DNA of 64,000 nucleotides from an uncultured Anaeromassilibacillus sp. (GTDB taxonomy: Bacteria > Bacillota > Clostridia > Oscillospirales > Acutalibacteraceae). This document shows positions 54,642 to 63,531 of the stretch, piece by piece. Below the pieces are notes generated by a model. It ran no database searches. It was given only the letters and a program-made list of their open reading frames with translations, and was not told the origin of the DNA. A program made the translations under genes and the position numbers. Position 1 is the first letter of the stretch, and the number at the start of each line of letters is the position of its first letter. The DNA is taken from positions 62,001 through 126,000 of the forward strand of contig CAKNKY010000001.1 in assembly GCA_930987725.1 (NCBI GenBank). The letters run 5' to 3'.

Positions 54642-55790
54642 TTAATCGATGCTGTGATCGATGGGGACGATGCAGCCCTCCCACACACGTTTTGCCGTCC
54701 ACGGCTCGTCCGGCATGGCCCAGAAGGGATCGGAATCAGGCAGGCCGAGCGGCAGGAAAAACGCGCAGCACAGATAAAGGCTTCCCGTGTTGATGTAGCC
54801 TTCCGCGAGATTGGGCTGCAAGCCATACACGCCCGGCTGCAGCCAGCCGGACGCGTCAAACAGGCCGGGAGCCGCCATGACGCGGCGGAGCACGGCGGTG
54901 AGGCCGCAGCGCACCTGCGCCGGGGAAGGGCCCTCCCCGCCCAGCCGGTGCTGGAGCGCAAGCTGCGAGAGCAGCTGGAACGCCCCGAAGCGGTAGGTGA
55001 TGGAACGGCCCACGACGGGATAACTGCCGTCCGGCCCGATCAGCCGTTCCAGAATCGCGCCGTACCGCGCGGCACGGTCGAGCGAAAGCCCGTAAAGCGC
55101 GGGGTAATCCTGCTCCAGATCCGGGTTTGCGGCCAGGATATCGAGCAGCATGGGATGGATGACGAAGCTGTTGTAGTAATCGGCATGGAACGGCTCGCCG
55201 TCACCGTAGACGCCATCTCCCTTATACCAAAGCTGGAACATGCGGACGGCGTAATCGATGCGCATCCGGTCGAAATCCGTGCAGCCGAGAAGCCGCAGGG
55301 CGGACTCCACCATGGCGGAAAACAGAAGCCAGTTGGTGCGGCACGGGTTCGTGGCGCGTGTCGCTTTCAACGCCGAAATCAGACGCTCTTTCGCTTTGGG
55401 CACCAGCTTCCCGGCAAGCTGCCGCGGGGCACGGAGCAGCGCATGGGAGAGAAATGCGGCGTCCACGAGCGTCTGCCCCGGCAGGTCAAAGGCCATGCGG
55501 CCCGGGGAAGCCGGGTCCACCGCGCGTTCCAGGCCTTCCACCGCCCAGGCGCGCCACTGCTGCTGACGCGCCGCTTCCTCCCCCGTCAGCCCTTCCAGCT
55601 CCAGCCAGGGAGCCACACCGCAGAGGGTGCGGCCAAACGCTTCAAGCGGCGCATAGGGCGCGCGATCCTGATGGAACGGGACGGGAAGCTCCTGCTTCAG
55701 CGCACCTCGCGCCGCGCTTTCCAACACAGGTCCGGCAATCTTCCACATGGCTTCCAGCCACAGAAGCCGCGTCTCATTCGACTGAGCCAT
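54642..55790 (-). CDS. DUF2264 protein
   Basis: 382-residue cytoplasmic protein matching DUF2264 throughout: ETRLLWLEAMWKIAGPVLE, TLVDAAFLSHALLRAP, RTNWLLFSAMVESALRLLG, LWYKGDGVYGDGEPFHADYY and SFVIHPMLLDIL. The (alpha/alpha)-barrel-like pattern suggests a carbohydrate-active enzyme, for example on uronic-acid polymers, but DUF2264 function is not established to my knowledge. AAAGGGG precedes the ATG. It is the last gene of the long minus-strand series. Confidence 0.85.
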   Translation of the reverse strand: MAQSNETRLLWLEAMWKIAGPVLESAARGALKQELPVPFHQDRAPYAPLEAFGRTLCGVAPWLELEGLTGEEAARQQQWRAWAVEGLERAVDPASPGRMAFDLPGQTLVDAAFLSHALLRAPRQLAGKLVPKAKERLISALKATRATNPCRTNWLLFSAMVESALRLLGCTDFDRMRIDYAVRMFQLWYKGDGVYGDGEPFHADYYNSFVIHPMLLDILAANPDLEQDYPALYGLSLDRAARYGAILERLIGPDGSYPVVGRSITYRFGAFQLLSQLALQHRLGGEGPSPAQVRCGLTAVLRRVMAAPGLFDASGWLQPGVYGLQPNLAEGYINTGSLYLCCAFFLPLGLPDSDPFWAMPDEPWTAKRVWEGCIVPIDHSID

Positions 55791-55822
55791 CCATTTCTAT
55801 CCCCTTTCGCACGGCCGCGCCG

Positions 55823-56101
55823 TCAGTTCTTCCCGGCGAGGCGCGCCTGCGCGGCCCGGATTTTGGCGCGGCGGGCAGCGGTTGCCGCCTCATCGATCGC
55901 GAGGACGCCGTCATCGTCGATGGAGAGGACGGAGCCCTCAACGGCGCCCTCCGGCAATTCGGTCCGCTCAATGCCGAAGAAACGGATCTCCTTCGCATTC
56001 TTTGCGGGCTTCTTCTCTTTTGCGCCCTTTTGTTCCGGCTGGAACTCCTCACAGACGGCAAATTTCCCTTCAAATCGGTCAATAATCAGCTTTCTGGCCA
56101 T
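55823..56101 (-). CDS. DUF3006 domain protein
   Basis: 92-residue protein. An N-terminal DUF3006-like beta barrel (KLIIDRFEGKFAVCEE ... VLSIDDDGVLAIDEAAT) is interrupted by a lysine-rich insertion (about 25-42), and it ends in a basic helix. Function unknown. The ATG at 56101 has GGAGG nine bases upstream. It lies between ygiQ (16 bp) and the DUF2264 gene (32 bp). Confidence 0.7.
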   Translation of the reverse strand: MARKLIIDRFEGKFAVCEEFQPEQKGAKEKKPAKNAKEIRFFGIERTELPEGAVEGSVLSIDDDGVLAIDEAATAARRAKIRAAQARLAGKN

Positions 56102-56117
56102 GGCTTTCAACCTCCGG

Positions 56118-58049
56118 TTATCTGTCTTTTTTCTGTTTCGCCCTGGCGGCGCGTGCAGCGTCCTTTTCCCAGCGGCCGCCCAACCTGGATCTGCCCTTCT
56201 CCTCGCGCTTTCCGTTCGTGCGGACGGCCTTTGCGTTTGGCTTGCGGCGCGCCATGCCGGACAACGGCGGAATCAGGCATTCCGGCCCGAATCCGATGAG
56301 ATCCTCACGGCCCGCCTCGCGCAGCGCCTCCGCAACCAGCTTCCGCCTGGCGGAATCGAAATACTGCAGCAGCGCACGCTGCATGGCCTTCTCATGATCC
56401 GTGCGCGGCACAAAAACGGGCTGCAGCGTGTAGGGATCGAGACCGGTATAGAACATGCAGGTGGAAATGGTGCCCGGCGTGGGATAAAAATCCTGCACCT
56501 GTTCCGGGCGCAGATGCTCGCGCTTCAGGAACAGCGCCAGTTCCACAGCGTCTTTCAGCGTGCTGCCGGGGTGCGACGACATGAGATACGGGACGAGATA
56601 CTGCTCTTTCCCGATCTTTTTCGTGCAGCGGAAGAATTCCCGCTGGAATGCAAGATAGGACTCAATGTGCGGCTTACCCATGCGATCCAGCACGGCGGCG
56701 GAGCAATGCTCCGGGGCCACCTTCAGCTGGCCGCTGACATGGTGGGCCACAAGCTCATGTAAAAAAGTCTTGTCCTTATCGAGCATAAGGTAGTCGAAAC
56801 GGATGCCGGAGCGGATAAACACGCGCTTCACGCCCGGCAATGCGCGGATTTTGCGCAGGAGATCCAGATACCCGCTGTGATCCACCTGCAACGCGGGGCA
56901 CGGCGTCGGCGCCAGGCATTTTTTTCCGGGGCAGAGCCCCTGTGTTTTCTGCTTCCGGCAGGAAGGCTGGCGGAAGTTTGCCGTCGGCCCGCCTACATCG
57001 TGTATGTATCCCTTGAAATTCGGCAGCGCCGTCAGCAGTTTTGCCTCGCGCAGCACGCTCTCCTCGGTGCGCGTCGTGACCATGCGCCCCTGGTGGAACG
57101 CGATGGAGCAGAAGTTGCACCCGCCGAAACAGCCGCGGTTGTGCACAAGCGAAAACTCCACTTCCTGGATGGCCGGCACACCGCCCTGGGACGCATAGCA
57201 GGGATGCCAGGTGCGCATATAGGGAAGCTCATACACAGCGTCGAGCTCCGGGCCGTCAAGCGGGAGAGCAGGCGGGTTCTGCACCAGAAGCAGCTTTCCG
57301 TGCTTCTGCAGCAGCCGTTTGCCGCGCACGGCGTCCTGTTCATCCTGCTGTTTCCGGCAGGAGACGGCGTACTCCCGCTTGGAAGCGCACACCTGCTCAT
57401 AGCTCGGGCAATCCACGGCCGGGCCGGGCTGATACTCCGCGGCGGGGATGAGATAACAGGTGCCGCGAATGTCGCGCAGCGAGGAAACCGGCTCCCCCGC
57501 TGCCAGCCGATCGGCGATCTCCACCGACTGGCGCTCTCCCATGCCGAAGGTGAGAAGATCCGCATCGGATTCCAACAGGATGGAGGGGCGGATGGCGTCG
57601 TCCCAGTAATCATAATGGGCGAAGCGCCGCAGGGAAGCTTCCAGCCCGCCGATGATGATGGGGCTCTCCGGATACAGCTCACGGATCTTCTTCGAATAGA
57701 CGATGGTGGCGCGATCCGGGCGAAGCCCCGCTTTATTGCCGGGGGAATACGCATCCGTGCTGCGCCTGCGGCGGGCGGCGGTATAATGCGCCACCATACT
57801 GTCAATGTTGCCCGCGCTCACCATGAACCCGAGGCGCGGCTTCCCGAAACGGATGAAATCTTTATCGGACCGCCAGTCCGGCTGAGCGAGCATCGCCACA
57901 CGGTATCCATGGCTTTCCAGCACGCGGGAGATGATGGCAGGGCCGAAGGTGGGGTGATCGACGTAGGCATCCCCGGTGACCAGAACGAAGTCAGGGCAAT
58001 CCCAGCCCAGCGCCTCCGTCTCTTCTTTTGTGATCGGCAAAAACGGCAT
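56118..58049 (-). CDS. YgiQ-family radical SAM protein
   Basis: 643-residue radical SAM enzyme of unknown reaction. An N-terminal cobalamin-binding-like region (VTGDAYVDHPTFGPAIISR) is followed by the CxxxCxxC cluster in NRGCFGGCNFCSIAFHQGR near 290, a SAM-binding YIHDVGGPTANF, a small cysteine cluster (CRKQKTQGLCPGKKC) and a basic, disordered tail with Arg/Lys runs. The start ATG at 58049 follows GAGGGGAAGAG. It is read in a series with ftsK and the two TSUP genes. Confidence 0.9.
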   Translation of the reverse strand: MPFLPITKEETEALGWDCPDFVLVTGDAYVDHPTFGPAIISRVLESHGYRVAMLAQPDWRSDKDFIRFGKPRLGFMVSAGNIDSMVAHYTAARRRRSTDAYSPGNKAGLRPDRATIVYSKKIRELYPESPIIIGGLEASLRRFAHYDYWDDAIRPSILLESDADLLTFGMGERQSVEIADRLAAGEPVSSLRDIRGTCYLIPAAEYQPGPAVDCPSYEQVCASKREYAVSCRKQQDEQDAVRGKRLLQKHGKLLLVQNPPALPLDGPELDAVYELPYMRTWHPCYASQGGVPAIQEVEFSLVHNRGCFGGCNFCSIAFHQGRMVTTRTEESVLREAKLLTALPNFKGYIHDVGGPTANFRQPSCRKQKTQGLCPGKKCLAPTPCPALQVDHSGYLDLLRKIRALPGVKRVFIRSGIRFDYLMLDKDKTFLHELVAHHVSGQLKVAPEHCSAAVLDRMGKPHIESYLAFQREFFRCTKKIGKEQYLVPYLMSSHPGSTLKDAVELALFLKREHLRPEQVQDFYPTPGTISTCMFYTGLDPYTLQPVFVPRTDHEKAMQRALLQYFDSARRKLVAEALREAGREDLIGFGPECLIPPLSGMARRKPNAKAVRTNGKREEKGRSRLGGRWEKDAARAARAKQKKDR

Positions 58050-58065
58050 CTTTCTCTTCCCCTCT

Positions 58066-58461
58066 CTATCCGTTCTCCTTGTCCTTTCCCGATCGGAACG
58101 GGCCGAGCCCGCCCAAAAGCTCGCGCAGCCCCATGAGCAGCACGAGCACGGCAAACCCTTTGGAAAGCCAGGCAGCATCCAGCACGCGGGCCAGCCACGC
58201 GCCCAGCAGGGCAAAAACGGCGCCGAACGGCAGGCAGCGCAGCGCCATGCGCCAATCCACCTGCCCGCGTCGCAAGTGAATACAGAGCGCCACGGCGGCA
58301 GCCGGCAGAAAAAACAGCAGGTTCACACCGCCCGCCTTCGTCTGATCAAAACCCTGCACAAGCGTGAGATAGAGCACTAGCACACCTCCGCCTCCCAGCC
58401 CCATTGCGCTGAGGAAACCGGCCGCAAGACTGGCCAGGAAGGCGGCTATCCACGCTGTCAC
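58066..58461 (-). CDS. TSUP-family transporter, C-terminal half
   Basis: 131-residue membrane protein with about four hydrophobic segments. It matches half of a TauE/SafE (TSUP) anion exporter: FLSAMGLGGGGVLVLYLTL near 17-35 is the conserved glycine-rich loop of one repeat. It starts at a GTG overlapping the stop of the preceding half by 4 bp (GTGA). Together the two proteins would rebuild one eight-helix carrier. The substrate (sulfite, sulfonate or another anion) is unknown. Confidence 0.75.
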   Translation of the reverse strand: MTAWIAAFLASLAAGFLSAMGLGGGGVLVLYLTLVQGFDQTKAGGVNLLFFLPAAAVALCIHLRRGQVDWRMALRCLPFGAVFALLGAWLARVLDAAWLSKGFAVLVLLMGLRELLGGLGPFRSGKDKENG

Positions 58462-58829
58462 CGCAGAAGCAGGCGAATGCCTGCGACAATCAGCAGCGCA
58501 CCAAAACCGCGCCGGAGCAGGTTGGAGGAGAGCTTCTTCATGAGAAGCGCTCCGGCACACGCGCCGAGGAAACCGCCGGGCAGATAAGGCAAGGCTTCCG
58601 AAAAGGAAGCCGCCCCGCTCCACAGATAGCTGACGGCGCTGATCACGGCCAGCGGCAAAATGACGGCCAGCGACGTGGCATGCGCTTTTTTCTGCTCCAA
58701 TCCGCCCGCGCGCAGGAGCGGAACGGCTGCAATACCGCCGCCCGCGCCGAACAGGCCGTTCAGCAGGCCGCACAGAGTTCCCGTGACAGCTGCCCTTGTC
58801 CACTTTCCTTTTTTCTCAAACCACCGCAC
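58458..58829 (-). CDS. TSUP-family transporter, N-terminal half
   Basis: 123-residue membrane protein with four hydrophobic segments. GLLNGLFGAGGGIAAVPLL near 17-35 is the TSUP repeat motif, followed by QKKAHATSLAVILPLAVISA, typical of the first half of the family. The start is the GTG at 58829, eight bases after GGAGG. It lies 53 bp after ftsK in the same direction and is coupled to the second half. Confidence 0.75.
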   Translation of the reverse strand: MRWFEKKGKWTRAAVTGTLCGLLNGLFGAGGGIAAVPLLRAGGLEQKKAHATSLAVILPLAVISAVSYLWSGAASFSEALPYLPGGFLGACAGALLMKKLSSNLLRRGFGALLIVAGIRLLLR

Positions 58830-58882
58830 ACACAGAGCCTCCCTTCGTGTTTGGAGGTTAGTGTGTGCAGGCTGCGTGAGGT

Positions 58883-61402
58883 TTATGAATGCGGGGGATC
58901 CTCGTCCATTTTCCGCATGTTCCGCTCCAGCCACTGCTGGTATGTGATGAGCACCTGGCGCGGCTTGCTGCCCTCATGCGGGCCGACGACGCCCATCTGC
59001 TCCATTTCATCGATAAGGCGGCCGGCGCGGGCATAGCCAAGGCGCAGGCGGCGCTGCAGCAGCGAGGTAGAAGCTTGCCCGGCCTCCACGACGCACTGGA
59101 TGGCTTCCTCCATCATCGGGTCCTGGTCGCTGTTTCCGTCATCGTCATCCTTCCGGCTGCCTTTTTCCGCCACGGCGTTCTTCTCAATCTCGCCGATGAT
59201 CTCCTCGTCGTACTGATGCTCTTCGGCAGACTTCAGATAATTTGCAATGCTCTCGATCTCGGCGTCACTCACAAAGCAGCCTTGCACGCGGATTGGCTTC
59301 TGGCTGCCGACGGGTGAGAACAGCATGTCGCCGCGGCCCAGCAGCTTTTCCGCACCGCCCATGTCGAGAATGGTGCGGGAATCCACCTGCGAGGACACAG
59401 TGAGCGCAATGCGGCTCGGGATGTTCGCCTTGATCAGGCCGGTGATGACGTCCACGCTCGGGCGCTGTGTGGCAATCACAAGGTGCATGCCGGCGGCACG
59501 CGCCATCTGCGCCAGGCGGCAGATGGCGTCCTCCACCTCGTTCGGCGCGGCCATCATGAGATCGGAGAGCTCGTCTACGATGATGACAATCTGCGGCATG
59601 TGCAGCATAGGCTGGCCCTGCTCGTCCTTGTATTCGTTTGCCTCGGCAAGGGCATTGTAGCCCTGCAGATCGCGCACGTTGTGTTCGGCAAAAATGCGGT
59701 ACCGCTTGAGCATTTCCGTCACGGCCCAGCCAAGCGCGCCTGCCGCCTTGCGCGGATCGGTCACAACCGGCACAAGCAGATGCGGAATCCCGTTGTAAAC
59801 GCCCAGCTCGACGACCTTCGGATCGATCATGAGAAAACGGACGTCCTGCGGGGAGCTTTTGTACACAAGGCTGACAATCATGGAATTGATGCATACCGAT
59901 TTGCCGGAACCGGTGGTGCCGGCGATCAGAAGGTGCGGCATCTTCGCCAGGTCCGCCACGGTGGCCTCGCCGGCAATATCCCGCCCAAGGGCCACGGTGA
60001 GGCGGCTCTTCGCCGTCTGAAACGCAGGACTCGCGATGAGATCGCGCATGCGTACGGACAAAGCCCGGCGGTTCGGCACCTCCACGCCGACGGCGGCCTT
60101 GCCGGGGATGGGCGCTTCGATGCGCACGCCCGTTGCCGCCAGGTTCATGGCGATGTCGTCGGAAAGATTCGTGATCTTGCTGATTTTCACGCCCGGCGCG
60201 GGCTGCAGCTCATAGCGCGTCACGGTAGGGCCGCGGCTGATATCGACGATTTTCGTCTGCACGCCGAAGCTTTTGAGCACCTCCACCAGGCGGCGGCCGT
60301 TCGTCTGCAGCTCTTCGTTGACGCCGGCAGGGTCCGGCTCCTTCGACTCCTCCAGCATGGAGAGCGGAGGCGGCCGGTAGTCACCGTCCGCCTCCTGCTG
60401 ATCCGGGCGGGCAAGCGGCGTGGGCGTGCCGATTGTCGTCTTCTCCGCCGCAGGCTGAGGCGCTGCTTCCTGCCGCGGCATCTTCTGTGCTGCCGCCACG
60501 GCGGCAACCGGGTCCGGCACGGCGGCTGGGCGGACCGGTATTTCCTCCGCCTTCTTCTTACCGGAAGCCGGGATGTCAAACACCTTCTCGAGCTCCTCCA
60601 GCTTCTCGCTGCGCGCCCCCCTGCCGGGCGAGCGCACCGGGTGCTGCGGCAGCTCTTCCTTGTCGAGAGGAACGTCGATATTCTCCTCGGAACGGTTGCG
60701 CTCCATGCGGCGGCGCTCCCGCGCATTCTCCACGGCGTGCGCCGCAGCCCCGGCCGGCTTCGTCATGACGCGGAACAGGCGGATGAGGCTTGTGCCGGTG
60801 AGGACCATGACCGCCACAAACAGCAGCAGCAGCGTGACGATCTTGGCGCCGAGCGATCCGAATGCCGAGACAAGCGGCATGCCGAGCAAACCGCCGAACA
60901 GGCCCGCACCGCGGCGCTCTTGCCCATCCGCATAGAGGGCAAGCAGCTCCTGCCCGAAGGGGAGATTGTGCGAAGCCATGCCGAACACATGCACGGCGGC
61001 GCACAGAAAGAGAATGATCGCCGCCATGAGCAGGATTTTCGTGGCCATGCGGCTGTCGCGCTTTTCGAGCGCCGTTACAATGGATATGTAGAGCAAAAGG
61101 ATAGGCCAGAAGATGGCGCACACGCCGAAGAGCCCGAGGAGCTGGCCGTGCAGCCAGGCCCAGATGCTCTCCCCGGGAATGAGCACAAGGCAGGCCATGA
61201 GAATGGCGGCGGCAAACAGTACCACGGCAAAGACCTGGTTGCGCTGCTTCGCCCGCTCCAGCTCGCGCAATCGCTGCTGCTCCCGCTCCGCCTTTGTCAT
61301 CTGAGGCTTGCGGCGCTCCGCCGTCCGTTTGTCCGGCCTTGTGCGGGACGCGCTGTGCGCCGCGGCACGGGCCGGTTTTTTTGTCTTTTTTCGTTCCGCC
61401 AT
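58883..61402 (-). CDS. ftsK: DNA translocase FtsK/SpoIIIE
   Basis: Septal DNA pump for chromosome segregation, also used in sporulation. It is 839 residues: a basic N-terminus, four transmembrane segments (about 55-235), and a proline/alanine linker. Then comes the RecA-like motor with Walker A in [18 protein letters not shown] near 465, Walker [24 protein letters not shown] [12 protein letters not shown] and the C-terminal winged-helix gamma domain ([20 protein letters not shown]). With sporulation genes present it may serve as SpoIIIE. It follows uppP and tepA. Confidence 0.95.
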   Translation of the reverse strand: MAERKKTKKPARAAAHSASRTRPDKRTAERRKPQMTKAEREQQRLRELERAKQRNQVFAVVLFAAAILMACLVLIPGESIWAWLHGQLLGLFGVCAIFWPILLLYISIVTALEKRDSRMATKILLMAAIILFLCAAVHVFGMASHNLPFGQELLALYADGQERRGAGLFGGLLGMPLVSAFGSLGAKIVTLLLLFVAVMVLTGTSLIRLFRVMTKPAGAAAHAVENARERRRMERNRSEENIDVPLDKEELPQHPVRSPGRGARSEKLEELEKVFDIPASGKKKAEEIPVRPAAVPDPVAAVAAAQKMPRQEAAPQPAAEKTTIGTPTPLARPDQQEADGDYRPPPLSMLEESKEPDPAGVNEELQTNGRRLVEVLKSFGVQTKIVDISRGPTVTRYELQPAPGVKISKITNLSDDIAMNLAATGVRIEAPIPGKAAVGVEVPNRRALSVRMRDLIASPAFQTAKSRLTVALGRDIAGEATVADLAKMPHLLIAGTTGSGKSVCINSMIVSLVYKSSPQDVRFLMIDPKVVELGVYNGIPHLLVPVVTDPRKAAGALGWAVTEMLKRYRIFAEHNVRDLQGYNALAEANEYKDEQGQPMLHMPQIVIIVDELSDLMMAAPNEVEDAICRLAQMARAAGMHLVIATQRPSVDVITGLIKANIPSRIALTVSSQVDSRTILDMGGAEKLLGRGDMLFSPVGSQKPIRVQGCFVSDAEIESIANYLKSAEEHQYDEEIIGEIEKNAVAEKGSRKDDDDGNSDQDPMMEEAIQCVVEAGQASTSLLQRRLRLGYARAGRLIDEMEQMGVVGPHEGSKPRQVLITYQQWLERNMRKMDEDPPHS

Positions 61403-61478
61403 CTTCCCTCTTCCTCTCCCGCGCGTGCGGCAGCGCCGGTTCCTTATCCTACTATCATACTACTAATGTATCTTTTTA

Positions 61479-62396
61479 TCAGAGCGGCACGCCTGTGAAC
61501 AGGTTGATGCCTGCGCTCTGCTCCACAAGCGAAACAACGATGGCAGCCAGACCCACAACCGCCGTGTAAACCACAAACGGGATCAGCCGGTTGCTCGACA
61601 CCATCCACCGCAGGAGCTTGATGGCAAAGAAGCCCACCACCGCGGCCGTAACCATGCCCACAAGCAGCGGAACAGTCTGCACGGTTTCATGCGCTTTCAG
61701 CGCGTCGATGCCTTCAAGCCCAGCGGCAGCCACAATAGCCGGAATGCCCAGCACAAACGAGTAATCGAGAGCGGCCTGGCGGTTGACACCGCGCAGCATG
61801 CCAATGGCAAGCGTGGAACCGGAGCGCGAAAGTCCCGGAAACACGGCGGCCACGCACTGCGTCACGCCGACAGCGAGCGCATCTCCCAGGCGGAAGCGGC
61901 CGCGGCCCACGCGTCCGGAACCGCGCACCAGGGAGCGGCTGCGGAAATGGGCCGCCAACAGCAGAATACTGGTGGCGAGAAGGGCAAAGCCTTCAATGAG
62001 AATCGAGCTGTCCGTGCCCCACAGATCAGCAAAATCCTTCACGTTTTGTCCGGTGCCCGGCACGGGCAGGAAAAGCAGGAAGAGCGGCACCAGGCCGATC
62101 ACGAGCATGACAAGCAGGTTGCGGTCTTCATCCATCCTGCTCCAGCGAAAGCGGCCGGTAAACAGATCGCGCAGGAGAAGGCCGAGCGCCCTGATGAGCC
62201 GCCAGATGAGTTTGCGGTAAGCGATGAGCACAGCAGCAAGCGTGCCGAGGTGAAGCATGACGTTGAAAAGCAGGCTCGTGTTCTGCACACCCATCATGTG
62301 CTGCACAAGCGAAAGATGGCCGCTGCTGGAAACGGGCAGAAATTCAGTGGCTCCCTGCACAATGCCCTGCACAATGGCCTCCAGGATCTCCTGCAT
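61479..62396 (-). CDS. uppP: Undecaprenyl-diphosphatase
   Basis: Membrane phosphatase (BacA) recycling undecaprenyl pyrophosphate for cell-wall synthesis; overexpression gives bacitracin resistance in known members. It is 305 residues with about eight hydrophobic segments, the catalytic motif GATEFLPVSSSGHL near 14-27 and PGLSRSGSTLAIG near 170. The start is the ATG at 62396, with AAGGAGGA eight bases upstream. It lies between tepA and ftsK in one direction, with a 44-bp gap after tepA. Confidence 0.94.
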   Translation of the reverse strand: MQEILEAIVQGIVQGATEFLPVSSSGHLSLVQHMMGVQNTSLLFNVMLHLGTLAAVLIAYRKLIWRLIRALGLLLRDLFTGRFRWSRMDEDRNLLVMLVIGLVPLFLLFLPVPGTGQNVKDFADLWGTDSSILIEGFALLATSILLLAAHFRSRSLVRGSGRVGRGRFRLGDALAVGVTQCVAAVFPGLSRSGSTLAIGMLRGVNRQAALDYSFVLGIPAIVAAAGLEGIDALKAHETVQTVPLLVGMVTAAVVGFFAIKLLRWMVSSNRLIPFVVYTAVVGLAAIVVSLVEQSAGINLFTGVPL

Positions 62397-62440
62397 GGAT
62401 GGACTCCTCCTTATGTAAGGCGCGGACACCCGCGCCTTTG

Positions 62441-63178
62441 TCACGTAGCGCTCTTGGAAGCGCCCTTCTTCTTTTTCGGTTTCGTTTTTTTCTCGCCGCC
62501 CTCAATCATGCGGTAGAGACAGGCAAGCGCATCGGACAGATTGCCGAGCGAATCGATAAGCCCCTCGTCCACGGCATCCGCGCCGTCGAGCACGGTGCCC
62601 ACGTCCATCACGAGTTCCTGTGTGTTCATGGCGAGCTCGTGGAAGCGGGCCGGGGAAATCTGGGAATTCGATGCGACGAAGCGCGTGATGCGTTCCTGCA
62701 TGCGCTCAAAATAATCCATTGTCTGCGGCACGCCGAGCATCAGCCCGCTCATGCGCACAGGATGGATCGTCATGGTGGCGCTCGGCACAATAAAGCTGTG
62801 CCGAGCCGCTACGGCCAGCGGCACGCCAATGGAATGGCCGCCGCCCAGCACAAGGCTGACGGTCGGCTTCCGCATGCCGGCCACAAGCTCCGCAATCGCA
62901 AGGCCGGCCTCCACGTCTCCACCGACGGTGTTGAGGATCATGAGCAAGCCGTCGATGGCCGGATCCTCCTCAATGGCGACAAGCTGCGGGATCACATGCT
63001 CATATTTCGTCGTCTTGTTCTGTGAGGGGAGCACGTTGTGGCCCTCAATCTGGCCAATCACCGTGAGGCAATGGATGCAATGGCCGTTCCCCGTGATAAC
63101 GGAACCGGCTTCTGCAATGCGGTCAAACGGCGCGGAACCACGCACCTCCAGTTCTTCGTCTCTTTCATTCTGCGTCAT
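62441..63178 (-). CDS. tepA: ClpP-family serine protease (TepA-like)
   Basis: 245-residue ClpP-fold protein of the translocation-enhancing TepA/YmfB group. Motifs: LLMILNTVGGDVEAGLAIAE, the serine-containing GGGHSIGVPLAVAARH, the histidine in TMTIHPVRMSG, and a basic tail (KPKKKKGASK). Families of this type lie next to ftsK in many Firmicutes, which the context here supports. GGAGG lies six bases before the ATG at 63178. It is the first gene of the operon. Confidence 0.85.
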   Translation of the reverse strand: MTQNERDEELEVRGSAPFDRIAEAGSVITGNGHCIHCLTVIGQIEGHNVLPSQNKTTKYEHVIPQLVAIEEDPAIDGLLMILNTVGGDVEAGLAIAELVAGMRKPTVSLVLGGGHSIGVPLAVAARHSFIVPSATMTIHPVRMSGLMLGVPQTMDYFERMQERITRFVASNSQISPARFHELAMNTQELVMDVGTVLDGADAVDEGLIDSLGNLSDALACLYRMIEGGEKKTKPKKKKGASKSAT

Positions 63179-63284
63179 ATTGCACCTCCGCAAAGGAATC
63201 TTCCCTTTTAGCGTATCCCGCCAGACGGGAAAATAAACATGTGCAGCGCAGGAAACGGAACGAAAAGCGGCACGAAACATTTGT

Positions 63285-63313
63285 ATTATAGCATTGGAAG
63301 CCTTATTCATCAA
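63285..63313 (-). promoter_or_regulatory. Sigma-A promoter of the tepA operon
   Basis: TTGATG (63308-63313), 17-bp spacer, TATAAT (63285-63290) on the minus strand. The 63179-63531 gap holds this and the divergent aconitase promoter. Confidence 0.75.
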
Positions 63314-63398
63314 GCTCTTTTCCCGGGTAATCAAAAACATCCGTTCGGAATTTGCCAGGCAAAAAGGAGCAAAACAACCGGAAAACATCGTGAAACGA

Positions 63399-63427
63399 TT
63401 GACAATCTCTGCGTTTTGTCAGATAAT
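63399..63427 (+). promoter_or_regulatory. Sigma-A promoter of the aconitase gene
   Basis: TTGACA (63399-63404), 17-bp spacer, GATAAT (63422-63427), leaving a leader of about 100 nt. Confidence 0.75.
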
Positions 63428-63531
63428 AAAGAAGTATTTTACTCAGCTAAATCAAGTTTTGGAAAAGCGGCAGGGCCAAGCGCCTGTTTCCGCTCTCCCG
63501 AACGAAAAGAAAGAGTTAGGAGGGACCCTTC

